DNA from: Paramacrobiotus metropolitanus
Taxonomy: Eukaryota > Tardigrada > Eutardigrada > Parachela > Macrobiotidae
Direction of reading: 5' to 3'
Length of the DNA: 64,000 nt
Assembly: GCF_019649055.1 (NCBI RefSeq)
Contig: NW_026570261.1
Location: 372,001 to 436,000, forward strand
Shown here: one piece after another, positions 34,301 to 45,554 of the stretch
Numbering within the stretch: the stretch's first letter is position 1
Layout of the letters: each line of letters opens with the position of its first letter
Made by a program: the position numbers and the translations under genes
The notes under the pieces: generated by a model
The model's input: only the letters and a program-made list of their open reading frames with translations
Database searches by the model: none
Told to the model about the DNA's origin: nothing

Positions 34301-35712
34301 CAGTTTTGCCACCGGGTGTAATTCTTCAACGCGTAGTGTGCAGGGTGGGATTAGAATTAATGATATTCGCTGAAGAAACTTGACGTCTGTAACCCAGTTA
34401 TTCCGTGGGATGAGGACTGGGGGATTGTAGCCATCAGACGTCGTCAAGTGCCGGTTATGCCCTAATTGACACTGCTGCCTTAATCGCAATATGCGCGTGC
34501 AATCGCCAGCTGAAGGGAATTATTGTGCGCGGTGCTGAGGCGATTTTTCTTCGCGCATTTTTGACATTCCAGCTGACCATGCCTGTCAAGCGCAAAAATC
34601 ACAAATCCCGCAGCTTAAAATATGCCGGCAAAATACAGGTCAAAAATTGGCGGAATTTGCAATTAAAAACCGCAACGGAATTTTGAAAAATAATTTTATT
34701 TACACGAAATATTTTCTCATCCTTTCTGCATTTTACTAACGGCATCCGTTAGCATCTTACATCAAATTAACCCTGTATCCTTTATGAATACCTAAATTTA
34801 AATATATTTAAAGAATTTTCAACACTTCTTTTACGAATATTCGAAATTGCAGGAAAGTAGGAATGTTACAGTCGTTTTCATGCAAAGAAATAACCCTGGA
34901 GCATTGCGAGGCGCTTGTCAAAAACGCATCCTACGTCTTCGGGTATTATAATATCAACAAAGGAATTTTCTCTACCGATTACACCGGAAATGCCCTGCGC
35001 GACACACGGAAATCAATACCGTGCGCATTTCTCATTTGTAGCGCACTAATCGAATTACCCAGACCCAGCCACCCTACACTGCCTATAATTCTTTCCCTGG
35101 ACAGCGCCGATCTATTTCCGTCACAAAAATGATTAGCTGGGAGGTGTAAAAAACAAGCCCAGCGCAATCAATACACAACTACACACATACCTGCTGTGCA
35201 TTACGCTTGGCGTACTCATTTAACGCCGACAACCAGATATCGGCAAACTCCGGTGTGGAATTGTATCGGTGATACAGCCAATTCAGGACATTATTCACCC
35301 AGTCCGAGCCCTCCTGACTGTAGTTGATTAATTTCACCCGGGCCTGTAAACTCTCGGTGGGCGTGGACACCAGGGAGGAGGCCGACGGGGAACTGCTGTC
35401 GGGGGTGCGGCGGTATGGGCTCTCGCGGGTGGGTAGCGGCAGCACCGTGGGCGGGTGCCGGTACTGCGGGAGAACGGCCGCCGGTGCCGGTTCCTCACCG
35501 AAATAACGGATTAACCACACCTTCAGGTGATCCGTGGTAAAGTACACAATCCCGGCTAAGACAATCCAGCCCAGGAGTAATAATCCCAAGGGATCCATCC
35601 CGGCATCCTGACCGCCGCCGGGATCCATCCACAGTTGATCGAGACGGTGTGACCAGATGCTGGCGGTTTCACGCAGACGATACCAGACGATACGGCCGAC
35701 CACATCCACCAT
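25391..35712 (-). CDS. C2CD2L: C2CD2/C2CD2L (TMEM24)-like SMP-C2 lipid-transfer protein, 12 exons, about 856 aa
   Basis: Exons in transcript order: 35712-35191, 32591-32496, 31596-31303, 29467-29285, 28661-28520, 28442-28331, 28261-28197, 28134-28007, 27921-27798, 26980-26670, 26501-26438, 25920-25391. Splice phases agree throughout. Domains: one TM helix about 41-59 (GLLLLGWIVLAGIVYF); an SMP domain from about 138 (WLSALNEYAKRNAQQ|LGILVTFDRF) to about 365; a C2 domain about 395-514 (NPVWDETFLFDVSPESNEIL, FLGTAIVSLHEL); then a Ser-rich linker and basic C-terminus (GRIKRRFSFGKKRSKSLD, DKLRSRFSRKK). TMEM24-family proteins sit in the ER and carry phosphatidylinositol to the plasma membrane, which the phosphoregulated basic tail binds. 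Domain order and tail match. An internal Met29 (MDPGGGQ) could be the true start. The second to fourth exons are the least certain. Confidence 0.85.
26001..26175. mobile_element. TA-flanked 175-bp MITE in the last intron of the C2CD2L-like gene
   Basis: Starts CAGTAAAATCTGTGTAATTT and ends with an imperfect reverse complement (ATCTCACAGAGTTTACTG), about 24-bp TIRs, flanked by TA on both sides (25999-26000, 26176-26177). The interior repeats GTTCAATATTCGCAG. Same organisation as the 5043 element (CAGT termini, TTCA-rich subterminal repeats). Confidence 0.8.
30931..31110. mobile_element. Partial copy of the 41-kb foldback element, intronic
   Basis: Shares AGGTGTACCAAAAGT, CAATTTTGCACGTAAA and CTTGTGCGCCCGAAAATCGG-type blocks in the same order as the left arm of the element at 41281-41947. 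Similarity may continue to about 31240. It lies in the intron between the SMP exons ending at 31303 and starting at 29467. Confidence 0.65.
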
Positions 35713-35770
35713 CGCACAAACTCAACAGTAACGCAGTGCAAAGCCAAGCGCTCTTTTACACACACACTGT

Positions 35771-35780
35771 GTATATATAA
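35771..35780 (-). promoter_or_regulatory. TATA box of the C2CD2L-like gene
   Basis: Reverse strand reads GATTATATATACAC about 60 bp upstream of the first ATG (35712), placing the transcription start near 35745 with a short 5' UTR. Confidence 0.55.
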
Positions 35781-35799
35781 TCCCGGTGGTTGCGTGTAC

Positions 35800-37924
35800 A
35801 GTGAGTGGGTGCAGCTTCCGGATACGGTGGCGCACTGTCAATGGTTAGATTACAGCCAGGACCCGCCTCTTGCCGGCCGCTTCATTGGAGGATCATTGAA
35901 AACTGTTTGAAAGGAGAAAACCACAATATGGTTAAATAGATAGTTTAGCGATTAACACAAACGCGACTATTTAAACTAGTATCCAGGCTGGTTAAATTCC
36001 ACCGGGGATTAATGTGCAGCGGGCGAAAAACAAAAGCCGGCTTACCACAGTGAAATGCCGGTTGGATCTGCGTTTTGCCCGGGGATTAGCCGCGCGCGCG
36101 CATTGCACTGGTTGTTTAAGCGGTGTCTAATGAGGAGACGGCGGTGATTTATACCGGATCACGGGGGAACGGGCTGCTCCTTGGTATTGCAGCCCCGCCG
36201 TCAGGGCGCGTTAGCGTGCCGGGATGGATTAGGAAGGAAAAACATAAATTATCGATCCTCAGCCAGTTAGATCATCGCACGCACTAACGGATTCCATACG
36301 GGCGCATACTACGCAGTAAAGTTTAAACATAGGGTAATTATCGCAGACCAATGGAGGAATGTTGTGCTGCTGCGTCGAGCCCGCGCTGGAATCACGGCGG
36401 ATGTGTAGGCCGCACCGATGAATACAGCTGATATCGGCGATAAATTCTTCCCTCCTTTTCAGAAACTGCCAGTTAAGCAGCTGGAAGCGGGTTTAAAAAT
36501 AAAACGCTTCGTGTACGTGTGTGTGTGTGCGCGCGCGCTCGCCGGCATTTATTTCTCTGATGCTGCAGCAGCGGATGATGGAGAAACATGCTAATTTCAA
36601 TTAGGCGCTTATTTATTCCATGAGATGCAGGAGCGGGCAATTGGTTTATATATATGCAGATGCCGGGTCTGCCTCGATCTGATCGGTGCACTTGTTTGCT
36701 GCAATGGGGATAAAATATACCGGATACAAATTATTTATAACTTGGCACAGTATTTCTTTTTTCTTATGATGTGCTTGCATGCAGATCAGATGGAGAGCAG
36801 GGCTGATTTTCATATGCTTGTACCCGCTACGGACACCGTTAACTGGATACCGAATATTTCAACAGATTTTGGCTTGGCTAACTTATAGTAATCTTATGGT
36901 TTCTTTTACTTTATTTCTAACTTTTTTTTCTTTTACTTTTACTTTCTTTTATGCGTATTTTTTTTGAAAATATTTTAATCATTTTCATGTGGGTGCGCAT
37001 TGCGCAATAAATGCTTGTGTTTTATTATTTTGTATGTTCGTTTATTGCTTGTTAGAGTGTTCTATACCAAAGTGATTATGTGAGTCAAAAATTATATTCG
37101 TGTCAGACTGTAAACTCGAAAATAACGATCGCCGTTAATGCCATCCGGTTTATTATGTAGTACTGATGGAAACGCCAGAACGCGTAAAAGTGTACGTACA
37201 TGTATCAACACTTATAAGAGTATTTGCATAATTAACAAGAACAGTGCATTAGTACGTACTTATTCCATCGGAGGTAAATTCAGCACAACATCCATGAGTG
37301 CCTTTCAGTTATACAAAAAAATGCCTAAAAAAGTACATGCTCAAGAATAGTAGGAGATACTGACTGGAAGCGTTTCAGGTATCTTCCTCATATCACGCTA
37401 GCTCATCGAAAGTTTTTGATACTACTTATACTTTTTAGTGACGCTTGTCTGGGTAAATGCTTAATAAAGACTTTATTAAAACTTGTATATCAGAAACCAG
37501 GTATACCTGTACTTTCAGTCTAATCGCCATATCGCATTGGTACTCTGATCCGTTAAATGCACTTCGCCAACCATCATGTCAATAAACTTTCTGTGGTGCA
37601 ATAAAATGCAGGCAAAACCGAAATTTAGAAACCGGTTCCGTTAACATGATGATATGTACCCCAAAGAAAAACGTATCTTCATTGCGCCGTCTGCTACAAC
37701 TGTTACAACGATGCGTGGTGGATCCGTTTTTAGTTGTTCTAAGATCTATGTACACCGACACGCGTTTTATGTTTATCACCTTGCACAGCATACCAATTAG
37801 ACCAAAAACAGTTCTGCATTATAATACTGTTTACAGAAAAGGATTCCCGCAGATTGTTATTTTCCCTCAATATATTGCTCTTTCGTATACAGTGAGGATC
37901 GCAATAACGTAAAAACGTGATAAG
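35800..37924. other. Intergenic, no supported gene
   Basis: Contains a GT/GC microsatellite (36510-36540) and a T-rich tract near 36920-36965. Short frames (36473-36967, 37138-37350, 37579-37912) show no domain. The right end is upstream sequence of the first SDR gene. Confidence 0.55.
36510..36540. repeat. (GT)n(GC)n microsatellite
   Basis: GTGTGTGTGTGCGCGCGCGC tract, alternating purine-pyrimidine and so Z-DNA-prone. Confidence 0.85.
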
Positions 37925-39197
37925 ATGGAGCGTTGGCGAGGTCGTACAGCAGTCGTTACCGGTGCGTCAACAGGTATTGGACATGCAGTTGCCGATGCAC
38001 TGGCTCATCACGGAGTGAAGGTGGTCGGATGCGCGGATCTGAATATTTCCAATATCGAGGTGAAGTTTCTTTTCAAAATTGGATAGACAACTTTTCATTT
38101 TAGATTTACGTCGTACCTTTAGAATGTTTATTGCAGGAACTAGCGAAGAAATACGAGCAAGGGCCCGGTAGCGTGGAAGCGATCGAATGTGATCTCACTA
38201 AACCGGAACAAATCACCGCCATGTTCCTGCATATTGAGAAGCAATACGGACACGTTGACATTCTCGTGAATAACGCCGGCTTAACGCATATGGATACGCT
38301 GTTAACTGGACGAACGGAGAAGTGGCGGGAAATTTTTGAGGTATCACTAGCCTTTTTAAATTCCATGTTTTGAGGGGTTTACATTCATCGTTGCAGGTTA
38401 ATGTTCTGGGATTGTGTATATGCGCTAGGGAAGCGCTGAGGCTAATGCAGAAATCTGGAGTTACCGATGGGAACGTGATCAACATTAGCAGGTACGTTTT
38501 GCATGCAACGATGCTTTATTTTTAAAAAAAACACATATGCATTTTGTTTTCACGTATACATAGTTTAACGTATGATGTCAATGAACTAATGTTTTTTCTA
38601 ATTAAAAGTGATTCTGCTTGATATTGTAGAGGTTCAAAAAACCACTTTTACAATTCAAAAGTTTAACTGCAAATCAGTAAGGCAGTACCACCAAAGGGAA
38701 ACATAGAACCTCCACAATATTCCAGAAAAAATTTGATGCTTTCCGTCAACGATCCAGTTTCTTATGTGTGTTCATAGCATTGGCGGCCATACTCACATAG
38801 ACTTTCCCGAAGGGCACTTCTACTCCGGGACCAAACATATGGTGACCGCTCTAACGGAAGCACTGCATCGCGAAGTGCGCGCCATGGAACCGAAGAACAA
38901 CATTCGCATAACGGTACAGATATGCGAAAGATTAAACTGTCTTTTCATTTACCATAAATTTAACAAAATTTGGCACCTAAGCAGGATATCAGTCCTGGTA
39001 TCGTGATTACGGAAATCGGGACCAGGGCGATGAGCCAGGCTGTCCTCCCGATGCAGCCCTCCAACGCTCTGGCCAATGACTACCAGAAGCTCGACGCCAG
39101 TGATATCGCTGACAGTGTATTGTTTGTTTTAGCGGCACCGCAGCATGTTAATGTAAAAACTCTTATTGTGTGCCCAACCCAAATGCCACAGTTGTAG
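37925..39197 (+). CDS. DHRS11: DHRS11-like short-chain dehydrogenase, copy 1 (divergent), 260 aa
   Basis: Five exons: 37925-38059, 38137-38340, 38397-38491, 38778-38913, 38985-39197; phases consistent, 260 residues, the usual DHRS11 length. Classical SDR fold: cofactor motif TGASTGIG (12-19), NNAG, catalytic Ser in NISSIGGH (formed across the exon 3-4 junction), and YxxxK as YSGTK. DHRS11 enzymes reduce keto groups of steroids and small carbonyls with NADPH. Here the end of strand beta-2 reads VVGCADLN where copies 2-4 have VIGCARN. The Arg that normally contacts the NADP phosphate is therefore Asp, which predicts a preference for NAD(H). It is the first and most divergent of four head-to-tail paralogues. 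Confidence 0.9.
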
Positions 39198-39559
39198 TAA
39201 GCCGAAAATAGAGATCAGTTGATCGGTATTTTGCAACGCGTCTCAGACTACACCGCTCGATAATAGGCCAGAATGTGCGGTTTTATTAAACCAGAATAAC
39301 AAGCTATCGTGGAAGTGCGGTAATCTTGCTAAAAATATTTGTTTAGAATATCGTACCTAGACTTAAATACAAAAATAACAAATTACTGATACTTTAAGGT
39401 ACAGACAGATTCTCACATGAAAAGCAACAGCCCATACATGTACGTACGTACATACGCTATTAATTTTGTTTCTGTACGAAAACACACACCGGTACATATC
39501 AAGAGACAAGAGTCAAACAGAAAATTGATAAGAACGATACGTCTGGGTAGTATACCATA

Positions 39560-39656
39560 ATTACAAACTGGTTCCGGCTTCGCCAGAGAGCCCGGGCCGC
39601 TGAAAACGCATACCTGCAAATGCGGTTGCACATTTTCTAGGTAAAACTGGTTTCTA
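39560..39656 (+). promoter_or_regulatory. Conserved block upstream of SDR copy 2
   Basis: TTACAAACTGGTTCCGG and, about 65 bp later, GGTAAAACTGGTTTCT, ending about 170 bp before the ATG. The same pair occurs before copies 3 and 4. Probably duplicated promoter sequence; regulatory role inferred. Confidence 0.35.
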
Positions 39657-39825
39657 TCGGCGGTGAAACCTTACTGCATGTTACTAGCTGCAGTCTGCAT
39701 CCGTTTTCGTCTGTGTTTAATAGTTATAAACCACTCGACCGTTTTGTTTGCACAGCTTATCATTCTTCGGACAGCTTCACGAACCATATACTGTATTTGT
39801 GTCTATCCTGAGATAAAAACTAATA

Positions 39826-40952
39826 ATGGAACGTTGGCAAGGTCGCACCGCACTGGTCACGGGTGCTTCGTCCGGAATTGGCTACGCCATCGCCGAGGCG
39901 TTAGCGCAGAAAGGAATGAAAGTCATCGGTTGCGCCAGGAATATCGCAAAAATTCAGGTACCATCTTGTGATATAGTAATAATTATATACCTTTTAAGGA
40001 AGTATCGTTTTCTCAGTTAAAGCGGTGTGTGTTTCAGGAACTGGCCAAAAAATATAAAGATGGACCCGGGAGCCTGGAAGCCATCCAATGTGACATCAGC
40101 AAACCGGAGCAGATCACGGCGATGTTTGAGCAGATTGCCAAGCAGCACGGGCATGTTGATGTTCTCGTTAATAATGCTGGCTTGAGCCATGCGGATACGT
40201 TGATGGCGGGTCGGACTGAAAAGTGGCGCGAAGTCTTCGAGGTGGGGCAGTTCAGCTTCTCCATTTCCTTTCTTTATGTTTTGATTTATACGGTATATGT
40301 GCAGGTTAATGTCCTTGGACTGTGTATCTGCGCAAGGGAAGCGTTGAAGCTCATGCAAAAGGACGGGATCATGGACGGCAATGTTATCAATATTAACAGG
40401 TAGAAACTGAGTAAAATAAAAATACTAATCTGAACTAATATGTATCCGCACTCCGCAGTATTATTGCCATCCGAACAAAAAATACAGCATATTTTTTTCC
40501 TTTATTATTTCGAAATTTTCTTGTGAAATGCAGCCAATCCGGACACGCAGAATTCCACTTTCCGGAAGCGCATTTTTACGCCGGGACCAAACGTATGGTC
40601 ACTTCGCTTACGGAGTCGCTGCATCGTGAGATTCGCGCCATGGAACCCAAAAACAACATCCGCGTAACGGTACGAAAACTTAGCACTGCCAATCGTTGTG
40701 GCATGTGAAGTATACCGTATGTTTTGATGGCTCCATTAGGATATAAGTCCCGGAATTGTCGTCACGGAGATTGGGGAAAGATCGGCCAGCCACGCGGATC
40801 ATGCAGTGCAACCACCCACTGCTTTTACCGCCCAGTACCAGAAGTTAAATTCCAGCGACATTGCCGACAGTGTGGTGTACGTGTTGTCTGCGCCACAGCA
40901 TGTTAATGTCAAAACTCTCATTATTTGCCCCACACAGCAGCCAGAATTGTAG
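39826..40952 (+). CDS. DHRS11: DHRS11-like short-chain dehydrogenase, copy 2, 259 aa
   Basis: Exons 39826-39957, 40038-40241, 40305-40399, 40534-40669, 40740-40952, all phase-consistent. Motifs: TGASSGIG (cofactor), GCARN with the NADP-type Arg, NNAG, catalytic Ser in NINSQSGH, and YAGTK (YxxxK). The C-terminus ends ...VNVKTLIICPTQQPEL. Intron positions are identical to the other three copies, so they arose by tandem DNA duplication, not retroposition. Predicted cytosolic NADPH-dependent 3-keto/17-keto reductase by family; substrate unverified. Exon 1 differs from copy 4 by a single residue, showing recent duplication or gene conversion. Confidence 0.92.
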
Positions 40953-41280
40953 GCCTGCTCCTACACCATCTGTAATTACAGATAATAATTCCCAATTTAT
41001 GCGTATTTTTTTTAAAATGGCGTTTGATGTACCTATGCAGGTACATTGTGTTTTCCGCTTAAGGTGGAAGCATTTGGTTTTTTTTGAAATTGGGCACAGT
41101 AGAAACTCAGCGCGAATGTTGAAAAATCGGTAACGTCTTGCGAACTAAACTACTATATGTCAGGTTTGCGTGTTTTGTAACTGTCGATTCGTAGCACTTA
41201 CCACCCCTTAGGGGAGTCCATAAAACTGCGGATATTCGATCAGTATAAGTATTAAAGTGCACTTCGAAATACTTGACTTA
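40953..41280. other. Intergenic after SDR copy 2
   Basis: No gene seen. It runs up to the TA that flanks the foldback element at 41281. Confidence 0.6.
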
Positions 41281-41947
41281 GGGGAAGTGGCCCGGTACAT
41301 GGTGCGCGAAAACTTTCGCTTTCGCACACTCCCAAACACTTCTTAGCTTTGTTTTATGACACTCTGTAGCCAGATAATTTGTACACAAAAGCATGAAACC
41401 CGTTTGTGCGCGCAACAGCCGGTTCGGGAGTTATTAAGTTAACAAAATTCTAAAAAGTTTAAATGCACAGTCCGCCGTCCGGTGTACCAAAAGTCTCATC
41501 ATGGGCCGAACTCCTTCAAATTTTGCACGTAAATGCGATAACCGTGAAGATCGTTTTTACACCGATCCAATGTTCTAACACGTTTCTCACGTTTTAAAAC
41601 GAATTTCACAAATTTTAATATTCATTTTGAAATTCATAAAAAATCGTGGAAGTCTGGATCCTTGTAAGAACGATCTTCATGGTTATGTGTATTTATCTGC
41701 AAAATTTGAAAGGGATCGGTTCGTAATAAAACTTTTGGTACACCCGAATCCATTTAAACGTTTTGGAATTTTCTTAAAGCCATAACTCTCGAACCGGATA
41801 TTGCGCGCACAAACGGTTTTCCCACCTATGTATCTGTATATCAATCATCCGGCTATTAAATGTCATAAAACAAAGCAAAAAGGTGTTTGGGAGTGCGCGA
41901 AAGTGAAAGTTTTTGTACATATACACAAATTTGGTACCATGTTCCCT
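41281..41947. mobile_element. Large foldback element, arms about 310 bp, TA-flanked
   Basis: The left arm (41281 to about 41600) and right arm (about 41640-41947) are reverse complements with moderate divergence. Shared blocks include TTTCGCACACTCCCAAACAC / GTGTTTGGGAGTGCGCGAAA, GGTGTACCAAAAGT / ACTTTTGGTACACC, and TTCAAATTTTGCACG / TGCAAAATTTGAA. Termini GGGGAAGTGGCCCGGTACATGG and GGTACCATGTTCCC are each flanked by TA. No transposase. Fragments occur at 30931-31110 and 59992-60075. Confidence 0.85.
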
Positions 41948-42121
41948 TAAGAACTGCATTTTACTGCCATGCATTCACTTACATTTAACGGTACAGAATT
42001 TCGAAGTACAAAGTACTGTACTACATGCCTACCTGCACATTTGTGCATACTTTGTACCGATAATCAAACGAATCCATAATATGTCACTTATACTATATAC
42101 TCGTATCTGTATGTACGTATA

Positions 42122-42314
42122 GGGGGAATGTAACTGCTGAGGCCAGCACTCCCTGTACTTGCTGCCGTCACCCGCCTGGAGTGTGACGTTACGGCATTAC
42201 ATACGGTTAAATCAGGCGCGGTAGATAAGCACCATATTTAGCCACAACGTAAAACTCCAGCCGGATGACGGCAGCAAGTACAGGGAGTGCTGGCCTCAGC
42301 AGTTGAATTCCCCC
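42122..42314. mobile_element. Palindromic MITE, unit 1, TA-flanked
   Basis: Starts GGGGGAATGTAACTGCTGAG and ends with its near-perfect complement. The arms pair almost exactly for over 50 bp (CCAGCACTCCCTGTACTTGC on both strands). TA duplications at 42120-42121 and 42315-42316. Confidence 0.9.
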
Positions 42315-42322
42315 TATATATA

Positions 42323-42514
42323 GAGGGCAAAACCAGGCAGCTTCCGCCGTTCCCCTGTATTGCTGCCGTCACTCGACTGGGGTTTGACGTTGTGGCTATA
42401 CATGGTGTTATGTACCGCGCCTGATTTAACCGTATGTACTGCCGTAACGTCACACTCCAGGCGGGTAACGGCAGCAGTACAGGGAAACGGGCCGAGTAGA
42501 CTTGTTTTTCCCCC
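42323..42514. mobile_element. Palindromic MITE, unit 2, TA-flanked
   Basis: Adjacent to unit 1. Same internal blocks (CCCCTGTATTGCTGCCGTCA left, GGCAGCAGTACAGGG right) and about the same length, with TA at 42321-42322 and 42515-42516. The arms are more diverged than in unit 1. Confidence 0.85.
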
Positions 42515-42516
42515 TA

Positions 42517-43446
42517 TATTTGGAAATGCAGAAAATGCTCACGTACCGTTTCTACTTGTTCGAAATTTATTAGCCCATGCCAACAAAGTTAATTCAAAAA
42601 AGAGCGGTTCTTGCTAGTGTACAGCCCATGCCTATAAGTCGATACATATTAGTACGGCAAAGAAAATGGGACAAGCCTGATCTACTCTTGTGGCGCAGTT
42701 AGTAAACGATAAAATTTTCCAGCCATGTTTTTAGACTTGTATCCACAGTATACTTAAAGTATCCTCCAAATTTTTTATTTTCTACTTATGAAACTATTAT
42801 TCTACTTACGAAACTCTTATAGACATGGATCACTGTCAGATCAGTGCTAACAAACATCGGCCAAAATGTTTTGCATGGCTAACAAAAACTATTGTACCAC
42901 GCCGGGCAACCCCAGAAGCTGAAAGCTGGAGTACAGATTTCTAGGTGAAAACCAGACGCGCATGCCAGTACATATGTCAACGTACAGATGCTGTTAGCCT
43001 CTGTACATTACTACGAAAGTCACACTCATTTCAGTTCGTATCAACAAACAAACAGAAAAATAAAATAAACGAGCTCGTAATAATAAATTACTCGTATTCA
43101 CACGGACACTAAAAATGGATATTTTACCGCAACTACAAACTTGTTCCACAACGTTTGGGAAAATAGTACGGGTTGGTGCAACTGCATGTATGTGTGGTAA
43201 AACTGATTTCTGTTCGCGCTGAAGTCTTATTACGCAGTCACCACATGTACGCGAATAGATGTTTTCAGCGAGAAAAACTGCAGTTTGTATCCGTTTTTAC
43301 CTGTGTCTAAAACGTTAAACGACTCGTCTGTTTAGTAGCTCGCATTCGATAAGGAGGCTAGTTTTTCGAAAGACGTTTGAACACTTTCACGAGATACGTC
43401 CGATATACTTGTATGATTGTAGCGCATTTATTTTCCTGATAAAATT
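42517..43446. other. Intergenic, upstream of SDR copy 3
   Basis: No gene. It contains the duplicated upstream block (ACTACAAACTTGTTCC 43132-43147 and GGTAAAACTGATTTCT 43197-43212), about 235 bp before the ATG. Confidence 0.5.
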
Positions 43447-44551
43447 ATGGAACGCTGGCGAGGTCGAACGGCCCTAGTTACCGGTGCTTCATCCGGTATT
43501 GGCTACGCCATCGCCGAAGCGTTAGCGCAGAAAGGAGTGAAAGTCATCGGTTGCGCCAGAAACATCGCGAAAATTCAGGTTCCAGTTCCTGATACAGTAT
43601 TAATTAATAAAATGTTTGATTATAGCGGTATATGTCTTTTCAGGAAGTATCGTTTTCGTAGTTGATAGTGTGTGTGTCAGGAAATTGCCAAAAAATACAA
43701 GGGGGGACCCGGGTACCTGGAAGCCATCCAATGTGACATCAGCAAACCTGAACATATCTCGGCAATGTTCGAGCAGATTGTGAAGCAGCACGGGTATGTG
43801 GACGTTCTCGTGAATAATGCTGGTCTAAACCATATGGATACGTTGATGGCGGGACGAACCGAGAAGTGGCGCGAAATCTTTGAAGTAAACAGTCGACAGT
43901 GCTCTGTTGTAAAACCAATCGGCTTTAATTGTTATCTGGATAGGTAAATGTCCTCGGACTGTGTATCTGCGCCCGGGAAGCGCTGAAGCTGATGCAGAAT
44001 AATGGAATCATGGACGGCAGTATCATTAATATTAACAGGTAAACTATGAGATAATGGTGTAATCGTTGCGTACAATTCGGCTGAGTTACTTATGTACACT
44101 GAATCGGCATTTTCCTTGCGAAGTACAGTTTATCCGGCCATGCGGAATTTCACTTCCCAGAAACGCACTTTTATTCTGGAACCAAGCATATGGTCACTTC
44201 GCTAACGGAGTCACTGCACCGTGAAGTTCGTGCCATGGAACCGAGAAACAGCATCAGAATAACGGTACAAGGAACCAACGCTAATCGGTGTATCTTATGA
44301 AGAATTTATTTCACGTGTTTTTTGTTCCGCTCTATCAGGATATAAGTCCTGGAATTGTTATTACGGAGATTACGGATAGATCGGCGAGTGACGTGGATCA
44401 TGCAGTGAAACCACCCGCTGCTTTTACCGCCCAATACCAGAAATTGGATGCCAGCGACATTGCGGACTGTGTCGTGTACGTGTTGTCGGCGCCACAACAT
44501 GTCAATGTTAAAACTCTCATCGTATGCCCCACGCAGCAGCCAGAATTGTAG
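43447..44551 (+). CDS. DHRS11: DHRS11-like short-chain dehydrogenase, copy 3, 259 aa
   Basis: Exons 43447-43578, 43681-43884, 43944-44038, 44129-44264, 44339-44551, all phase-consistent. Motifs: TGASSGIG, GCARN (NADP-type Arg), NNAG, catalytic Ser in NINSLSGH, and YSGTK. Exon 2 begins at the GTCAG at 43680, as in copy 2; a nearer CAG at 43643 is unused by comparison. Ends CPTQQPEL like copy 2. Predicted NADPH-dependent carbonyl/steroid reductase. It differs from copy 2 mainly in residues around the active-site loop (AEFHFPETH for AEFHFPEAH) and in the substrate-binding region after TEI. Confidence 0.92.
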
Positions 44552-44918
44552 GCTGGTATGAACTATGGACACTCTGACAGTACGGATGACATAACTAGTA
44601 GATTTTAAAAAATCTATCAGTAGATTTTAAAAAAAAGATATAACATCTACGGTAATTCAAATACAGTGCATTCCGCTTAGCACAGTTATGGAGGTGGCTG
44701 CCCTTTCTTGGAAATTGTGCTGGACTACGTACATGCTTGTGTTTGCACCATGTTTCATTATTCTCTGCTGTACTTTTTTGTTCGGCAACAATGAGTACTA
44801 CCACTAACACCTTGAGGTGATAATGATAATGTCACAAAACCGCGATTCTTCATCGAATATTTCACCTCCATGCTTGACTACAAAGGCTGTTATGCTAATC
44901 TGGCAAAAAGAAAAATTT
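44552..44918. other. Intergenic, no supported gene
   Basis: Only a short repeated AGATTTTAAAAAA motif near 44600-44635; no coding signal. Confidence 0.5.
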
Positions 44919-45005
44919 TCCGACGACTGAGAACTGAACTCAGGACCTGACGGTATCTGTCACCGTGCCATTTGATCAATCTACAGCCGTCCGCTCTATC
45001 ATCGG
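44919..45005 (-). pseudogene. tRNA-Tyr pseudogene, D-arm deleted
   Basis: On the minus strand it carries the same acceptor 3' half, T arm (CTGAG/CTCAG), anticodon stem and GTA anticodon with intron as the tRNA-Tyr at 52716-52812. However, the 5' part reads CCGATGATAGAGCGGACGGC. About 12 nt of D stem and loop (GCTCAGTTGGCA) are missing, and the acceptor stem has a changed base. Flanks on both sides also match the 52.7-kb locus, so it is a segmental copy. Confidence 0.8.
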
Positions 45006-45554
45006 TAACTGTACATGCAAATTAAGTCAAGCCGCAGTACGAACTGATCTTAATCACCCGTTATGGTTGCTGGTCAGCCTTTTCTCAGACAGCGTACCTA
45101 CCGACTACCGGTAATTGCTCTCAACACTCAACAGTGTTCAGCGGTGCTGTAGTTTATCCGAGTTTTAAGTTCAATACAAATCGCTGAACTATAGAGTATA
45201 GGGCAGTATCCCAAATTTTGCAACAATATTCACGTCAGTAACTTGAAAAGTATGTAGTCGTACACAATGATAGCCTTAAACAAGAAACAGCATCGGCTTC
45301 GCCTCCGCTTTTCTTGTGGTCTCCAGTCTACGGCCGGTTTATTCAAATGATTTCGATCAGCTATTTAGTTAACATCTTATTCCTTCAACGAAACAAAATG
45401 ATCCGAAAATACGCTAAAACGCAGATAGAATAAGAAGTGAATTTATGGCTTTTATTCACTTTCACTCAGAAGGGAATTTTTGTTAACTTCTCCCTCCCGC
45501 CCTTGATCGAGTCTACCAGGTACTAAATTTCCACTAAAGGATGCTTGCAATAGA

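Noticed and set aside
34178-34489. 103-codon minus-strand frame in the first intron of the C2CD2L-like gene
   Set aside because: No SMP-like sequence, and inserting it would disturb the phase-0 join between exons 35191 and 32591.
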